DNA from: Polytrichum commune
Taxonomy: Eukaryota > Streptophyta > Polytrichopsida > Polytrichales > Polytrichaceae
Direction: 5' to 3'
Assembly: GCA_950295325.1 (NCBI GenBank)
Contig: OX485805.1
Coordinates: forward strand, 310,501 to 374,500
Length of the DNA: 64,000 bases
The notes under the pieces were generated by a model, which was given only the letters and a program-made list of their open reading frames with translations, made no database searches and was not told the origin of the DNA. Positions 20,900 to 34,225 of this stretch are shown here, in pieces. The position numbers and the translations under genes are program-made. Position 1 is the stretch's first letter. Each line of letters starts with the position of its first letter.

Positions 20900-23689
20900 T
20901 AATACATGGGTAAAGTGGAGTAAAAAGTAGCATTGAAGATGTTTTCTTAACTAGTTGAGCTTCTAAACAATTGAAATTATATTCAATCTTGACCAATATT
21001 TGACAATTTTTTCTTATCAAATTTCATATTTTTGATCTTTAGCAAAAACTTCAGTACACTATGATAATATTTAGCTATATACATATGTTTTGATTTTTGG
21101 GCATAATTTACATGATTTATTTCTATTAATTATCGTATAATTTAAAACTACCTTCATAATTAGGAAAATATTTAATGATGTGAATATTTCAATCATTTTA
21201 TAATAGACTTCGTATAGAATATTTATATTATTTGCATCGAAATATAAATAGAATGCAAATAGAATGCGTAGAATCAACATGTACATTGAGGTTTTAAGTA
21301 ATTTTAGACTTATGTGTGAATATTGGACAAAATGAAAATGTATACATGTATTTCTATAGATTCTATATTTAGATGTGGGTTGTATTTCTTGTTATAAAAA
21401 GATCCAATGGCATATACACGGTGTTATTTGTGTAAAACACAGATGTGGAATGATTATTTGACAACATTGCTTCTCAAGATATGTATGTCAAATTAATAAA
21501 ATTAGTGTTTTTTCCATATTCTTCGGATCTCTTTCGTTAAATAATTGTATTTGCAAAGTGCATGTCTTGACGGCACAAAAAAACACCTCACAAGAATAAT
21601 TGATTTTGAACAAGTAGTTTTTTAATATTTACTTAAAATCCTAATTTGATGAAATTAATAGTGCAATGTATATTAGTTGATCAATTGTATGACAAGGCTT
21701 CGGTAATAAGTGATAGATTAGAACTTAGACTACTTAGGATGTTGTTGAGGGTAAATCATTTTGGACTACATCACGATTGATCCTTGTGTTGGGTTAGGAG
21801 TTGTGAGTGTATTTAATAAGTAGGAGGTGATTGAGCACAATGAGTAGGAGGTAAATGACGAAGAGAATTAGCCAGTCTCGTGAATGTCGTGCGGAGTACC
21901 AAATTGGTTTTGTCTATCTCTACTTTAATTTTACAAGTTCTTTACATTGTCAAGTTGCAATACTCGCATGCCATAGGATCCACTAAATGGTCGATGTTGA
22001 TTCCAAAAAGTCATTGTGCTAGAGTGTTTTGCAAAATCTAGACCTTCAGACAAGTTATTTGTGCCATCAACAAAGTTTGAGCTTGCGCACATGTCACTTG
22101 CTCTCTAATCTTTGCATTGGCCAATTTTTCTTTAGCTTTCTTCACATCCAGTGACAAATGATTTGGTCATATGTTTGCTTGTTAATTTTCTTGTGCACCA
22201 CACAATGACTATTCCGCAACCTCACTCCATAGCCAAATTCGTGGATGCAACTAATGCAACGCAAATCTCTTCATTTTAATCCATTTGGATCTCTTCACCA
22301 GATCATTCTGAAGCTCCAACCAACATGGCACCTCTTCAATATATGCTAATAATGTTCAAACCCAAAATCCAACCCTCTGGGATGCTCTCATTGATACACC
22401 TCGAAAAGCTCGAATGAAATCCTCATCACTTCTTCCCACTCTCATTAAGAGCCTTTACATTGACATGAATCCTTTGAAATATGGAAATATCATACTTGAT
22501 GCTCCTCCACTTCGTCTCCAAACCTCTTGTTGCTTTCTTCACAAATGTTCGTGTCCTCTTGTTATTCCAAGAATCTTGTACTCTACAGCAAGGTCCCCAT
22601 AGAACATGGCATTGCATTTATTTAAAACATGTGAAGGAGCATGAGGCTTAACAATGTTATAGAGAGTTCCTCCCATCTATTGAAGATTGGAAAATCATGT
22701 ATGCAAGTTACAAGAAGAAATGTGTGTGAGAATGGAAGGAATAAGAAGGGGTGTTCATGTATCTGAGATAGGAAGATTCAAACGCAAAAATAGTTTTGTG
22801 GAGAGTTGGATTCTCAATCCGCCACTGCCAACAGTTCTATCCAGTTTGCTATCTTGTAAAGAAGTGACCTCAATGTGTGATTCTATAAGGTCAAACAAAG
22901 CAGGTGTGCATATGCCTAATTCTGACTTTGTCAAGTTTGTTGCTGACTCAATTCAATTGGGTTACACTAGAAAAATTTGTGACTTTGATCCCAATTTAGG
23001 GGTCAATTTGGCTTTAAGTAACAATCCAGGGGCTCTCCAATGTTTCTTAGTGCATTCCCCCTCCCCCTCGGTAGAGTCACAAAAGTTTAGCCAGCATTGA
23101 AAAATTTCCGTTCTATCCCAATGCTTCTCAGGCTTGTCACTGGCCACCCTTTGAAGACCAACCATTGAGTGTTTGTGCATTGACGTTTTGCCTTTTTCAA
23201 CCAATGAGCTGCACTTTTTACCTGTAGAAAAATATCATAGATGTTCATTGTGAGGTATGTAGTTGTCCACATTTGAACTAAAAAATTTGGTCTCTGATGG
23301 GATGGGTCGCTTCTACCTTACAATCCCATGTCAGTGTCCTTGTTGATCAGCCCTGATTGATACTAGTGTGACCTGCATCACACCACCAGCTGAGCAAGGC
23401 ATAAATCATTGAGCTGTGTCCCTGCAAAACACGAGTTCAAGGTGTAAGGTAAACATGGCTTAAATATTAGTTGTTTCTGTCCACCTTGTTTCTCAACTTG
23501 AATTTCAAAGTTAAGATTTTTCTCCAATCCACAAATGTGGTAGGAGGTTTTCTAAACAATCTGAGGACTTTTTAATCTCCCCTGATGCTGCTATAATTTT
23601 TCAAATTCAAAAGTGCCAGAGCCATAAAACGACCAAAGGGGGCCTCAATTATGTTGAGCCTAGATCAGTTAACGAATTTTGGGCGTGTA

Positions 23690-23810
23690 GTCCAATCTCT
23701 TACTAACACATGCATTTTAGTGTCCATTCTTAGATCCACAACCAACCACACGAATCAAATAAAGGTGTCCGATTAACATAAGTAACCAAATAGGCACATT
23801 TACCTAGGGC
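23690..23810 (+). repeat. Dispersed repeat, copy 1 (pair with 34100-34225)
   Basis: Both copies read in order: CTCTTACTAACACATGCATT, then TTTTAGTGT, TTAGATCCACA, ATAGGTGTCC and GGCACATTTACCTA, with scattered changes. They are on the same strand. Old, non-coding, class unknown. Confidence 0.6.
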
Positions 23811-24589
23811 AGCTCCTGTTCATTGAGTGTCCTCTCAAATGCAATAGTATTTCACTACCAGCAAATCTTACTAGTGGAAAAGTTTGAAATTGCACAAGCA
23901 GAAATGTGCCTGAAAGTGGCCTTTGCACTTTCCGCTGGAAGTAGAGTAGAGTTAGTTGACTTACCTTTCACATATGCTCATAACCATGCATGCGAGGAAT
24001 ATCAAACTTAAGTGCCAAATGCAAGAGTTTGCATAAATCTTAGAACATATGTCCCATACCTCACTTCTGAAGGTTTATACTGCTTGAACACCAGCCCATT
24101 TTGCTCCTCAACTTGACTGTATCCATAGATGCTAAACTTCAAACTAGCCTTGTAACACCAAGATCTGAACTCAGAAGCTATCATCCACCACATAGATGTT
24201 GTGAAACTAATCACAGCTAGAGAATGCTGACACTCAACTTGCATTTCCTTTATTGACTGAAACAAGACAACATCCAGCTCTGGCCAGCCTTCTTAATGCT
24301 ATCCTCTGACAGAAAGAAGCCTGCTGAGATAATAGATTCCCCACATTTCACCATGAAGCTTCCTAAACACTTCAGAGAAAGTGTATTGCAGATAGAATCA
24401 TTGCCTAAACTTCTAGGATCCTCAGAACGTTTAGAAAATGTGCGAACATAAAAGAGCCTCTCAAATTTGCTCAGAAGAGAGAGTCACAATGCAAAAGGTG
24501 TATGCTCAGCAGATCTATGATTGCTCCTCGCAGTTGAGAATGCAACCTTTCCACTCTACGATGTGTCAGCAACCAAATTTTGACATGTC

Positions 24590-27436
24590 TTAGTGATGTT
24601 CATCATGTCCAGGCTGTCCACCCACTCCTACAACCTTCAACTGCCACACATGACATTCAAATAAACCTCAGCCACGAGACTCAAGTGCTGGCATAAATGA
24701 AATAAAGAAAATAAGAATTATGATCTATGCTTTAAGTATAGAAAATAATTTGCAAACTGACTCAAGGGAAGACTGGCTAACTTATACAATCAGGCCATTC
24801 ACAAAGCAACTATTGCAACTGGAATTGCAGTAAAATGAGTATCTAAAGTAAGAAAATGATTGGTTTTTATTAACTACTGAAAGGGATTTCATGCAAGTAC
24901 CTGAAACACCTGGGTACAGACTGGACACTCATATGTTTTGTCCTTCTCCAGATGGAACCACGTTACATCATGCTCATCCTCTGCATTCATTGCATCAATT
25001 TAGTAGAATCACTAATAAGTTTTAAAATCATCCTCATAGTTGGCAAATTCAACCTGATCCTCTTGCAATAACCCTACTTCTCAAGGCCATCCCATTATCA
25101 ATAACTCGTCCAGAGTACCTCCCCTAAAACCTCAATTAGCACAGTGTGAATGACTACCACTTAGTGTCTAGCTCCATGCACTCTTACTGCAAAGGTATTC
25201 ACAGTGCTGTCAGTGAACAACTTTTCCACATTTTGTAGGCTACAAATTGGAAGCCGGTTCAAACCACCAAACCAATAAAAGCAGACAGTGGAAGTTTATC
25301 ATGAATTTGTAAACCATTTACTGACTGATACATGAAATCCCCAACATGTCCCAACCTTCAAATCAATAGTTTTAACAGAAAATTATCTCTTAAACACAGG
25401 AACACAATCTCACAAAACCTCAAGACTTTTCAACTTCCAAAAGCCTGCAAAGTGCACAACTATACGTGATAGTTTTGATTTCATATTGAAAAACTTTGCA
25501 AGTAAGCATCTCTTACCACCAACGCCTCCTGAACACCCAACAATTCGCACATCATACTGTGACTCCACAATTGCAGGAGCTTCCTGAAAGTGAAGAACCC
25601 AATATAAACAATATTCAGCAAAGACACATGAAGCATTTAGTAAACAATTAGCTCTATATAGGCAGGATATAGAAGTCCATAGAAACTATTGACCCTTGTT
25701 ACAACAAATAAATCTCACGGAAGAATTTTGAGATTAAGAACCTTGGATCTCTAAGCGGGCTGAGATCTGATTTAAAAATCAGAGAAAAAGAGCCTGCGTT
25801 ACTGCAGAGAAACCTCTTGCCCTCTGAGAGGGAGGACATAAAAATTGATTAAAACAAACATAATTCCAATTTTCAGGTATGAATGGCAGCCCTTAACCCA
25901 CTGAAAATATACTTGAAACTCATGGGTGTATATTATGCAACCGTCTCATCAAACTGACCTTAGTGCCAAATGGTCCGCGAGGAGGATCGAGATCAAACCG
26001 CTTCTTACCCTGCAAAACGAACAGTATTAAAAACGCCAGAGCAATACTGAACATGCATCAAGGAATGGATGGGCACAGATCAGCTGCAATCGCTAGAAAA
26101 TTTTACGAACTGTACCTGGCGCTGATATTCTAACTCTTCCCGTTCAGCTCCAGTTGCAATGCCAAATTCATCCAATTGACCTGAAAACCAGAGTCCACCA
26201 ATAACCAATCATTTTCCTTGGTTCAAATTTGTAAACGTTTCTCCCAAAAAGAACACCCTCTGTGGTTGGGATATGCCAAAAATTGTGATGAGTCTCGGCA
26301 ACAAGGGCTGTCAATGAGAACTACAACTAAGTTTTCACCTGGCTTCTCCAGCCGGTGCAAAAGTCTAAGTATAGCATCTGGTGCTTCAGATAAATTAACT
26401 AGGGTCCGTAACATTCATTGCTAGATCAGCATGTGGTTCAAAACCCTAATTCTCAGTAATATCCATAAGAACCGTCCAATAACCTTGCAAGATGGATCTG
26501 GCTGTCCAAGGTTTACAGGGTAACAGAACCATCTCCCTTGTACGACCTAAAGTCTCACAGTTTTAATTCAACACTGAAGTCTAACGACTCTGCACAAGAA
26601 ATCATGGCCTCGTGATTACGAAGAATTTAACTGTTGCATGCACATTGTGCTGCTGACCATAAGGTTCAAAGTCATGAACAGGAAGGCTCCAGGTAAATAA
26701 TAGAAAATGGTATTTCGAAGCTTCGATGAGAAATCCAAAGGTAATAATAGCAAAAGGGAAACCACTCTTTGCTATGGGGACATGGAAGGCGAGATTGGCA
26801 ACTCTCCACGTAGATCAATTGTTCAACAAAGCAAGAACTCACATCATTCCCCTCTCCATCTGCCCAAATATGACCACTACTGAGGAACCCCACGATGGAA
26901 ATGTAAGCCACATCCACCAGTGCACCTACAAATCTTCTAGGGTTCCTCCCTTCATGCAGATTCTCTCAACGCCAACCGCCCGAATCACATCTCCTTGCAC
27001 GCGAGAGGAATTGAAGCACAATAAAATCAATCTACTAACGAGCCCTGCAGCGCCAATGCCCTTGGAGTGATGTCTGCTAGGGTTTCCTCACATATGCACA
27101 TTCTCTCTATGCCCGAATCTCCAACAACACCTCTATGCACGCGCGATGGATTGACATCCAGCACATCACGACACTCATCTATAAACGAATCCAATATCGC
27201 CATAATGGATAATTACATGGTGAGATACAATAATGGACCCCATGGGATACCCTGGACGAACCCCTACCGCTGTGGCCACTGAGCACCGAGCTGGTGGTGC
27301 TGACCCATCTGGGGGACGGGGAGAGAGCTGGAGCTCGGTTAAGATTCACGAGCTGCTGCTGCTGATGCTGCTTTGCAGCACATCTTTGCAGGTTGGCAAC
27401 CCGTGACAACAGCCCTCGTCCCGCTGAGCGCAACAT
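24590..27436 (-). CDS. COX5B: Cytochrome c oxidase subunit 5b, mitochondrial (6 exons)
   Basis: Minus-strand exons 27436-27268, 26180-26116, 26009-25959, 25583-25517, 24980-24901 and 24640-24590 have GT-AG borders and sum to 483 nt, or 160 aa. The nuclear-encoded subunit sits on the matrix side of complex IV and binds zinc. Residues 1 to about 50 form an Arg-rich, acid-poor presequence (MLRSAGRGLLSRVANLQRC) with a poly-Gln run. Then come IATGAEREELE, GKKRFDLDPPRGPFGTK, RIVGCSGG (Cys112), EDEHDVTWFHLEK and YECPVC (Cys136, Cys139), the conserved subunit 5b order. The end, GGQPGHDEHH, keeps the His-rich tail. The exons are short (51-169 nt) and intron 1 is about 1.1 kb. Apparently intact. Confidence 0.96.
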
Positions 27437-27620
27437 TTTGGCCTACGCTGCGCTGCCCCTTCCCTGCCGCCTTCAGGTGGCCACTAACTTACCCGGACCT
27501 CCAGGCTCTTGGCCACCACTTCGGAGCTGCGAAAGAGCTGCAAAAAGGGCAACAATGGAGCTCCGAAACATGCACTCGAAAACACACACACTAAGCTTGA
27601 AAACACACGACGCACCGCGA

Positions 27621-27801
27621 AACCCTAGGGCCAGGATCCGGGCAGGGCCCCGAGCTGCCCGGCGCCCCAGCAGGGCCTCGGACGGTGCCTGCCCGGGTGG
27701 AATTGATTTCCAACCTGACCGCCCCTTGCAAGCCTCCATGAGGTGGCTGGGGTGCCTGTGACGTGGCCGTGCTTCCTGCAGTTCGACGGCCCACGAGCCC
27801 A
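27621..27801 (-). promoter_or_regulatory. COX5B upstream region with site II pair and telo-box-like motif
   Basis: Minus-strand TGGGCC (27788-27793) and TGGGCT (27796-27801) form two site II (TGGGCY) elements 2 bp apart, about 350 bp upstream of the COX5B ATG. A telo-box-like AAACCCTA lies on the plus strand at 27621-27628. The surrounding 27300-27900 is clearly GC-rich. Site II and telo-box motifs are known in plant promoters of respiratory and translation genes. Function here is inferred. Confidence 0.5.
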
Positions 27802-28306
27802 AAGCCAACGGTCATCGACGGCGCAGATGCGTGACGGGGATGGGTTTCGGTGGGGGTTTGCTGCCGGCGCACGGTTTGTCTCGTGCACTGAGGTGACACT
27901 AACTAATCACACCAATCAATCGTTCCATTGACCCTTAGGGTGAGTTTCCATAAGATCTTAGTAAAAACATATAAGTAGCCCACCCCTAGCAACAATTTGT
28001 TGCTTTCCCAAGTCCATTACCACATTTGTCTAAAAAAAAACCTCACATTCTCCTAAAACAACCTTGCTCTTCGCCCAAATTCGCCCCAATTTGTACCGAA
28101 GTCATTCAATTGGTTTAAGTTATGTTTTAGTTACAAGATGAGGAAGCGAGCATAGGTGTTGGTTTTGATTATTGTGTTGGTTGTAACTTGTAACACTCTT
28201 TACCTTCAAACATATAGCATGTGGGTGCATTGAAGTGGGTACTAATTGTGGGTATTGGTTACATATAATAGATAGGACTAGGGTATTTATTTTCGTGGCA
28301 ATGTGG

Positions 28307-28344
<38 letters not shown>

Positions 28345-31209
28345 CCTATAGAAAACTGAAATCCTTGAAAAATAAATCTACAACAAGGGGATACATATAT
28401 AGGAGATTATATTAATTCTACATAGATGATAAATAATGTGGACCACACTGCATCAAATGTTAAGTGTAGAGGGTATCAATACAAAGGTGATCATGTACAA
28501 TCAAGGTGAGATTGGTCCAATGAATTGACCACATAATCAAAATAAGCCTAATGAATTATACTCAATGCCTAAACACCTACATAGTGTGAGGTGACCCACC
28601 AATAGTATCAATAATTACTAATGTACACACATTGTATTTAGATTGAGATTGTATTGTAGAATCAAAGTATCCAACACATAGTAGGTGCGGGGAAGCATGT
28701 GTGAAGGAGAGAGAGAGTTGAGATTGTTGCAATAAGACGTATAGATTGAACACGTGTCTAAGCTTGAAAAACCTCTACAACAATGTGGGCAGAGTTCATT
28801 TTTGATGATTTTGTTAACCATGATAAGCTAAAGTGTGGTGAATTGTATTGCAAGAGTTGCATGGGGCAAGTGAGAGGCGATGAGTAGTATGATTGTGTAA
28901 TTTGGTAGGCATTGACTATTATGCTTATTGTGGATGGGTGAAGTGCTTGGTGCTTATTGCGGGGCCACATTGTAGTGCATCAAAGGGTAAGTCACACTAC
29001 AAATATGCCCACAACATTTACTGTAAACAATGTAGCCACACAACCGAGAGAAACAGCCTTGGAGCAAGCACCCCAAATGTTGTGGCAAAGGTCAATTAAG
29101 CCAAATATGGCCAGGGAAGTGGATGATTTCGCATTGGTCATGGACACAGTTCATAGACAAGATTTGAGGCAGTATGCCGGCCATGATGTTGCTACCAAAG
29201 TTCCACGTTTTGTAGTTGGCCCAAAGTTTTCTTCCACCTGAAACTCAAAAGCACACCAAATTCCACACCAATGCTTGTAACATCTGCACATGACCTCTGG
29301 CAATGCAAAGCTAATTACTCCTCCTGGATATCTCGGTGTTTCCAGACTTGCACCACAAAATTCATAATTTCTTAAAGCTACAACCCCACCAAATTCCACC
29401 AAAATTTTCTGAGTGAGCATCAAAATTACATCATAAACAAAGTAAGCATGTTGTTGTTTGACACATCCAACCTCTAGAAGCTCTGACATATCACTTTTGA
29501 TTCAACAAGATTCTGAGTAAGGTCAATGCTCTCAGAGATGATGGCATTCTTGGAGCGGGTAGAATGAGGGGGATAGCATAGAACGCAGCAGGTTTTTGGG
29601 TTATTTTCTAGTATTGGAAACCTCCAAACAGCTTGTGCGGAACACTTGGCCACATTTCAATTGTCAACCAATTCATTCTCATCAATGTTCAGTTAGTTGC
29701 ATTGGTCTTGCTCACTGCACATAGACTAATCACTGGGTTGGGTGTCATGAGTGACAAACCTCCAAAGTCAGAGTTACCTAATTGACCCTCTTCTGAACAA
29801 CATTGGAAACCAGTAAAGTTGGGATCCAATGACCTCTGAACAAGTCCGTTCTAATTTGATATCCCTTTTGATCTCTTTGCAAATCAGAATGGACTCTGAA
29901 CTGGTTTTGGGAGGCATGCACAGCTTCCTCCAACTTCTGTAACCAGCTTTTCTTTGCTCAAATCCAGCAACAAAGGATTTTATCATTCTTGGCATGTGAG
30001 GAACGGTGCTGAAGTTTCTGCATATTACTGAACTTCACAAGGCTTGCTAATTTTCAAGATCTCTGTGATACCACCAGTTGATCGATCTTGCTTCTAACCA
30101 GTTAATTCTTTAAACTTTGAGCTGTTGTTAGCACCAGTTATTAAATTCTTGGCTTCATCTTCACTTCCTGCAATCTCATTTTGTTGTCACTGTCCAGAAA
30201 GGGATCTTACATTCCGTGTCAACTCAGCTAAGAATCACGAGGCGTTCAAACGGTGATACTGTAGCAGGGTTATTTGTACCAACTACAAAATAATGCTCTT
30301 TCCACGTCTAGCTAGTTTCCACTGAGTCAATTGGAACTGGATGGCTTTCTTTTTTAATTTCCTTGCATTTCGAGGACAAAAAATCTGGTGATGAGTTTAT
30401 AAATTTCAGAACTTCGTCGCCAGGACACGCAGCCGCAGGCTCCGAGGCAACCCGGAGGCTCAGTAAGGTCCTCCTCATCTCCTACTCACCAAAGTCGTCC
30501 TACTCGGCCCCCTGAGCAGGCCAGGCCTGCCAGAATAGGTGGACAAAGACGGTAAGCCCGATCTCCGGCCTGTACATGCTAGGTGCGGGGAGGGCCAGCT
30601 ACGGGACCGACGAGAAAAATTGGCCGGGAGTGTAACCCTCTATGGTGCCGGGCCCATTGCGCGCGGCCAAGCCCTAAGGAGTTGGCATTTGTCAAAATGC
30701 TAACCATTTGTCGAAACCAATACATGACCTAAAACCAACAATATGTGAAATGTACAAATTCAGTATCACATGTGAGGCCCCTATATGTATAATTGCTTTC
30801 CCTTGTTAGTACTACACCCACAATAACAAACTCAAATGGTTGCAGAATAATCAGAACTTCATTCATTCAGATTCACAAGGATGGGCTGTCTCCTGTCAAG
30901 TAAACTAGAAGCTCTCACCCATCCAAACAACCCTCACCGTAAGTCTCTTCGAGGCCTTTTAGCGTTTAACAGAGTATTCATGTTTGACTCGGTTTTGCCT
31001 ATCAAACACTGCAAATTACTATAGTACAGAGCAGTAGATGGAATGCCCCAACTAGAATGAATTTCTCACAACGGAAGCATATCACATGGTCATCAAAACT
31101 GGAACCTTTCAAATTGATAAGGATGGACTCACTCCATTTGATATTACACAGGGGGTTCTCACCCGCCCAAACGTCCCTTAACACTTTGAAACCTCTCCAT
31201 AACTCTAAC
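27802..31209. other. Intergenic region between COX5B and P0
   Basis: No gene was recognised. It holds a (TA)n-(TG)n microsatellite at 28309-28344 and an isolated GC-rich block at 30418-30680 with no known domain. It also holds the P0 3' UTR, where 30850-30950 and 31040-31195 look like a diverged duplicate (AAGGATGGGCT and CTCACCCATCCAAAC versus AAGGATGGACT and CTCACCCGCCCAAAC). Open frames near 28957-29489 lack recognisable domains. Confidence 0.45.
28309..28344 (+). repeat. (TA)n-(TG)n microsatellite
   Basis: A short alternating TA run passes into about 13 uninterrupted TG dinucleotides ending at TCCTATAG. Confidence 0.95.
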
Positions 31210-33011
31210 CTAGTCGAACAGACCGAAACCCATGTCATCGTCGGACTCTTCCTTCTCCTCAACCTTCTCCTCTTCTTTTGCGGCGGCTGGGGCAGCGGAG
31301 CTGCTCTCCTCAACGACTGGTGCAGCAGCCACAGCAAACTTGGATGGGTCCTGGTCCCAAAAATCCCACTTATCAGTTAACTTGATTCAGGCAAAAGGTA
31401 GGCACTAAATCACAAAATAAGATGATTAAATGATTCAGAAAGTCAAGGAACATATCGACAACGAGATTATAAGTCATTAAACACATAGAAATAGCTAAAA
31501 CATGAATATCCATCAGGCTAGAGCCCATCCATAAGACCTGTATGTTTGACCTTCGAAGACATCTCGTCAGAATATATTTATGATCATCTCATTGGCTGAA
31601 ATTTTCAGGACAGCATGCCGGCTATACATTAATTTGAATTACTCACCTTGAGGTATTCCTTGGTTTTTTCAGCGAGAGGGAAGGAGTACTCAGTCTCCAC
31701 AGCGATAGCCAACAAGTTTTTGTAAGCGTTGACGAAGGCATGTGGTGCGGCAGCAAGGGTGGGGTACCCAATGCCCAAAGACAGAGCAGCCACGGTAGCC
31801 ACACCGGACAGGAACTTGTCCAACAAGTCGTCCTCGGTCAGGTCCAACACAGCGGGCGCGAAGGTAGATCCATTGTCATAGATATTCACCACGACAAGAC
31901 CATATGAGAAAGGACGGATTCCAAGCTTGGCCAGAAGAGCAGCCTCTGAGGATCCCACCTTCTCTCCCTTGTGGATAAGTTCCACTGGAGCAATAATCTC
32001 GACGGTACCCTTGTTAATCTTGGTAGGTATGTTGAGGACCTAGAATTTCAAAAATACAAAATATGTTAGCCATACAGTGCCATGTTGACACAGTTTCAGA
32101 CTGCATTTACTTGCAGTTAAACTTCACGAAAGGCATATGGTGACTGTAAAATGCACCTCCCACAGACATATCCATGTACATATACGCCATGTTAAGCATT
32201 GAGTACACAAAGGCATGACATAACAGTAACATATAAAAATTACTTTCTTTGCAGCCACTTCATTTCGAACACTAACCTTCACCGTCGAAGGTCCTCTACG
32301 CAATGCACACCCTTGACGAGAGGGGACATGGTTAGTTCCAGGTAGATACTTATTTCAGTGATTCATTTATAAGTGAATTGAAGATATATGAGGAGCACGT
32401 TTCAAGAGGAACTGGAAATTTAATTCCAACCTGGAAGAAAGATGTCTGTGAGGGGTCGAGACCAGTGTTGCCAGGGGGCACGACCACATCAATAGGAGCC
32501 ACGAGACCCACACGAGCGGGTGCTCCGACCTTGTACTTGGCAATCTCCTCACGCACTTCCTTCAAGTCGCCTTTGGTGAAGATAAGTCCGACATTACCCT
32601 GCACAACTCACTCCCCTCAGCAAACCATTCTATGCGCCATAAACCTAATCCAGCTTCATTACCAGAAGCTCTTTAGCAACACATTATGTGCACCATAAAC
32701 CCTAATCCAAAATCTTTACCGAGACCTCCTCGGCACTTAAGAAAAAGACATACCACAAGTAAGGGAAGAAGGTTGGTGTAGGCGTCGTTGCCGGTCTTCT
32801 CAGCATGGATGCGGATGGACCTCTTCATCATGGTGTTTTTTCCCATCAACACCACGGAGTCGGGCCTCAAACCCTGACGAATTCCCTGCAACTGCTTGGA
32901 CCCGACATTGTCAGCGGCGCACACCAACACCTGGGTGAATTCCTCCAACAAATCGCAGAGCTTCTTATCGTAGGCGATCTTCTTCTCAGCCTTGGTGCCC
33001 TTGAATCCCAT
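31210..33011 (-). CDS. RPP0: 60S acidic ribosomal protein P0 (uL10), 4 exons
   Basis: Minus-strand exons 33011-32754, 32598-32431, 32039-31647 and 31350-31210 give 960 nt, or 319 aa, the usual family length. P0 anchors the P1/P2 stalk on the large subunit and recruits elongation factors. The uL10 domain starts [20 protein letters not shown] and includes [20 protein letters not shown]; the insert domain follows ([43 protein letters not shown]). The third exon has [20 protein letters not shown]. The Ala/Glu-rich hinge leads to the stalk tail [12 protein letters not shown], the factor-binding end shared with P1/P2. All junctions are phase 0. No defect was seen. Confidence 0.98.
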
Positions 33012-33042
33012 TGTGAAGGATTTTAACTAGAGTTTTCCGAGC

Positions 33043-33311
33043 TAGGGTTTCCAGAGAAAAATGGAGCAACAAAGATGGAAGAGGGAGTTTAAAAGTGTGA
33101 GAGTTCTATTTGTAGGAATACTGGGGGCCAAGCCGTGAAGATCACGGACAAGGCGGGCAGAGTGTGCCCCTTTAACCCCTGTGCTTCTGGATCGAAGCGG
33201 CGTGAGACACGGAGAGCTCGCGGCGGCAAAGAGACCAAAGTTGATGTTTCGAAGGATTATATACCCCCCCCCCCCCTTCCCCCCAATGTCCATAATTTAG
33301 GGTTAGGGTTT
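33043..33311 (-). promoter_or_regulatory. P0 upstream telo-box motifs
   Basis: The minus strand has AAACCCTA at 33050-33043, about 32 bp before the ATG, and a perfect AAACCCTAA at 33311-33303 followed by a second AACCCTAAA at 33295-33303. Telo-boxes are characteristic of plant ribosomal-protein gene promoters and leaders. A poly-C run lies at about 33259-33275. Confidence 0.6.
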
Positions 33312-33599
33312 GCAACCAATGAGGCCAATCGGTCCAGAAAGTGGCGAGCACTTCAGAACTGCACGGGAGCTACATGGGGCGATACCTGAGTCCAATAACC
33401 TTTAATATACCTATGTCATGGATCATGATGATACGCCACTGCTTTGTTGACATCCACTTCTCCAAGAATAAGAAACACGCAATTAGTGCGAGGTGATTAG
33501 CGAATCCACACCGTCCACGTAGTCTATGCCTCATGTTTTCGGAGCTCACATGAATATCTTACCCACTATCAATGTTAATGGTAAAGAGCCCGTGTGGCC

Positions 33600-33800
33600 C
33601 ATACCAAGCCTCTCCATGACAAAAACATGTATTTGAGCCACATACACTCATTTTTAGCTAAGTATATTGAAAGAAATCCTAATTCAATGTTACTTATTTT
33701 GCAAGTGTAATTTTTTGGTTGATTTGATACTTTGATGTTATTGAAGATCTAAATTCAAAATTGCATCGTGAGTGTTCTAGGATGCAAATAATGCGATGTA
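33600..33800 (+). repeat. Dispersed repeat, pair with 63620-63790
   Basis: Shared order: TTTGAGCCACATACACTCAT, AATCCTA, CAAGTG, then GATACTTTGATGTTATTGA. At the far end the partner reads TTTGAGCTACATACTTTCAT and ACACTTCGATGTTATTGATG. Same strand, non-coding, class unknown. Confidence 0.55.
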
Positions 33801-34099
33801 TATTGATCATCAATGTCAATAAGTACCCAATAAGTAAATACTTATGATTGATAATGTCATGTAAGATTGTATTTTTATTTTCCCTTACACAAGACTACAT
33901 ATAAAATAGGTGTCAACCCCATAAATGTACTATTTATGATTTATGAGACTCATAAATTGTGTATACGACCGTATATGGAGACCATGCATCCTTCAAGGGT
34001 TCAAGTTCCCATGCTCATTAAGTGGTCATATAGGTAACCCCCCCCCCCGGGCAATTATGTTTGACTATTGAGGCTATAATGATTACCAATTTTGAATAT

Positions 34100-34225
34100 G
34101 TAATCTAGTCTCTCTTAAACACATGTATTTTGGTGTTTATTTTTAGATCCACACCTAATCATATACCACCAAAATATAGGTGTCCAAAATTACTGCTATG
34201 TTGGATCTAGGCACACCTACCTTAT
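34100..34225 (+). repeat. Dispersed repeat, copy 2 (pair with 23690-23810)
   Basis: It shares ACACATGTATTTTGGTGT, TTAGATCCACA, ATAGGTGTCC and GGCACACCTACCTTA-like blocks with the copy in the 23.7-kb region, in the same order and on the same strand. Confidence 0.6.

Larger units (their letters stand above)
20401..24589. other. Gene-free stretch upstream (plus side) of COX5B 3' end
   Basis: No gene was recognised. A perfect 22-bp palindrome lies at 20878-20899 around TTAGGCCTAA. A 137-codon frame at 22687-23100 shows no known domain. A segment near 23690-23810 resembles 34100-34225. The last few hundred bases before 24590 should include the COX5B 3' UTR. Confidence 0.45.

Noticed and set aside
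22687-23100. 137-codon open frame as a gene
   Set aside because: No recognisable domain, no repeated evidence of selection or splice context; left as unassigned.
27393-27899. Several overlapping open frames on both strands near 27.4-27.9 kb
   Set aside because: All frames stay open because the block is GC-rich. It overlaps COX5B exon 1 and its upstream region, and none shows a domain.
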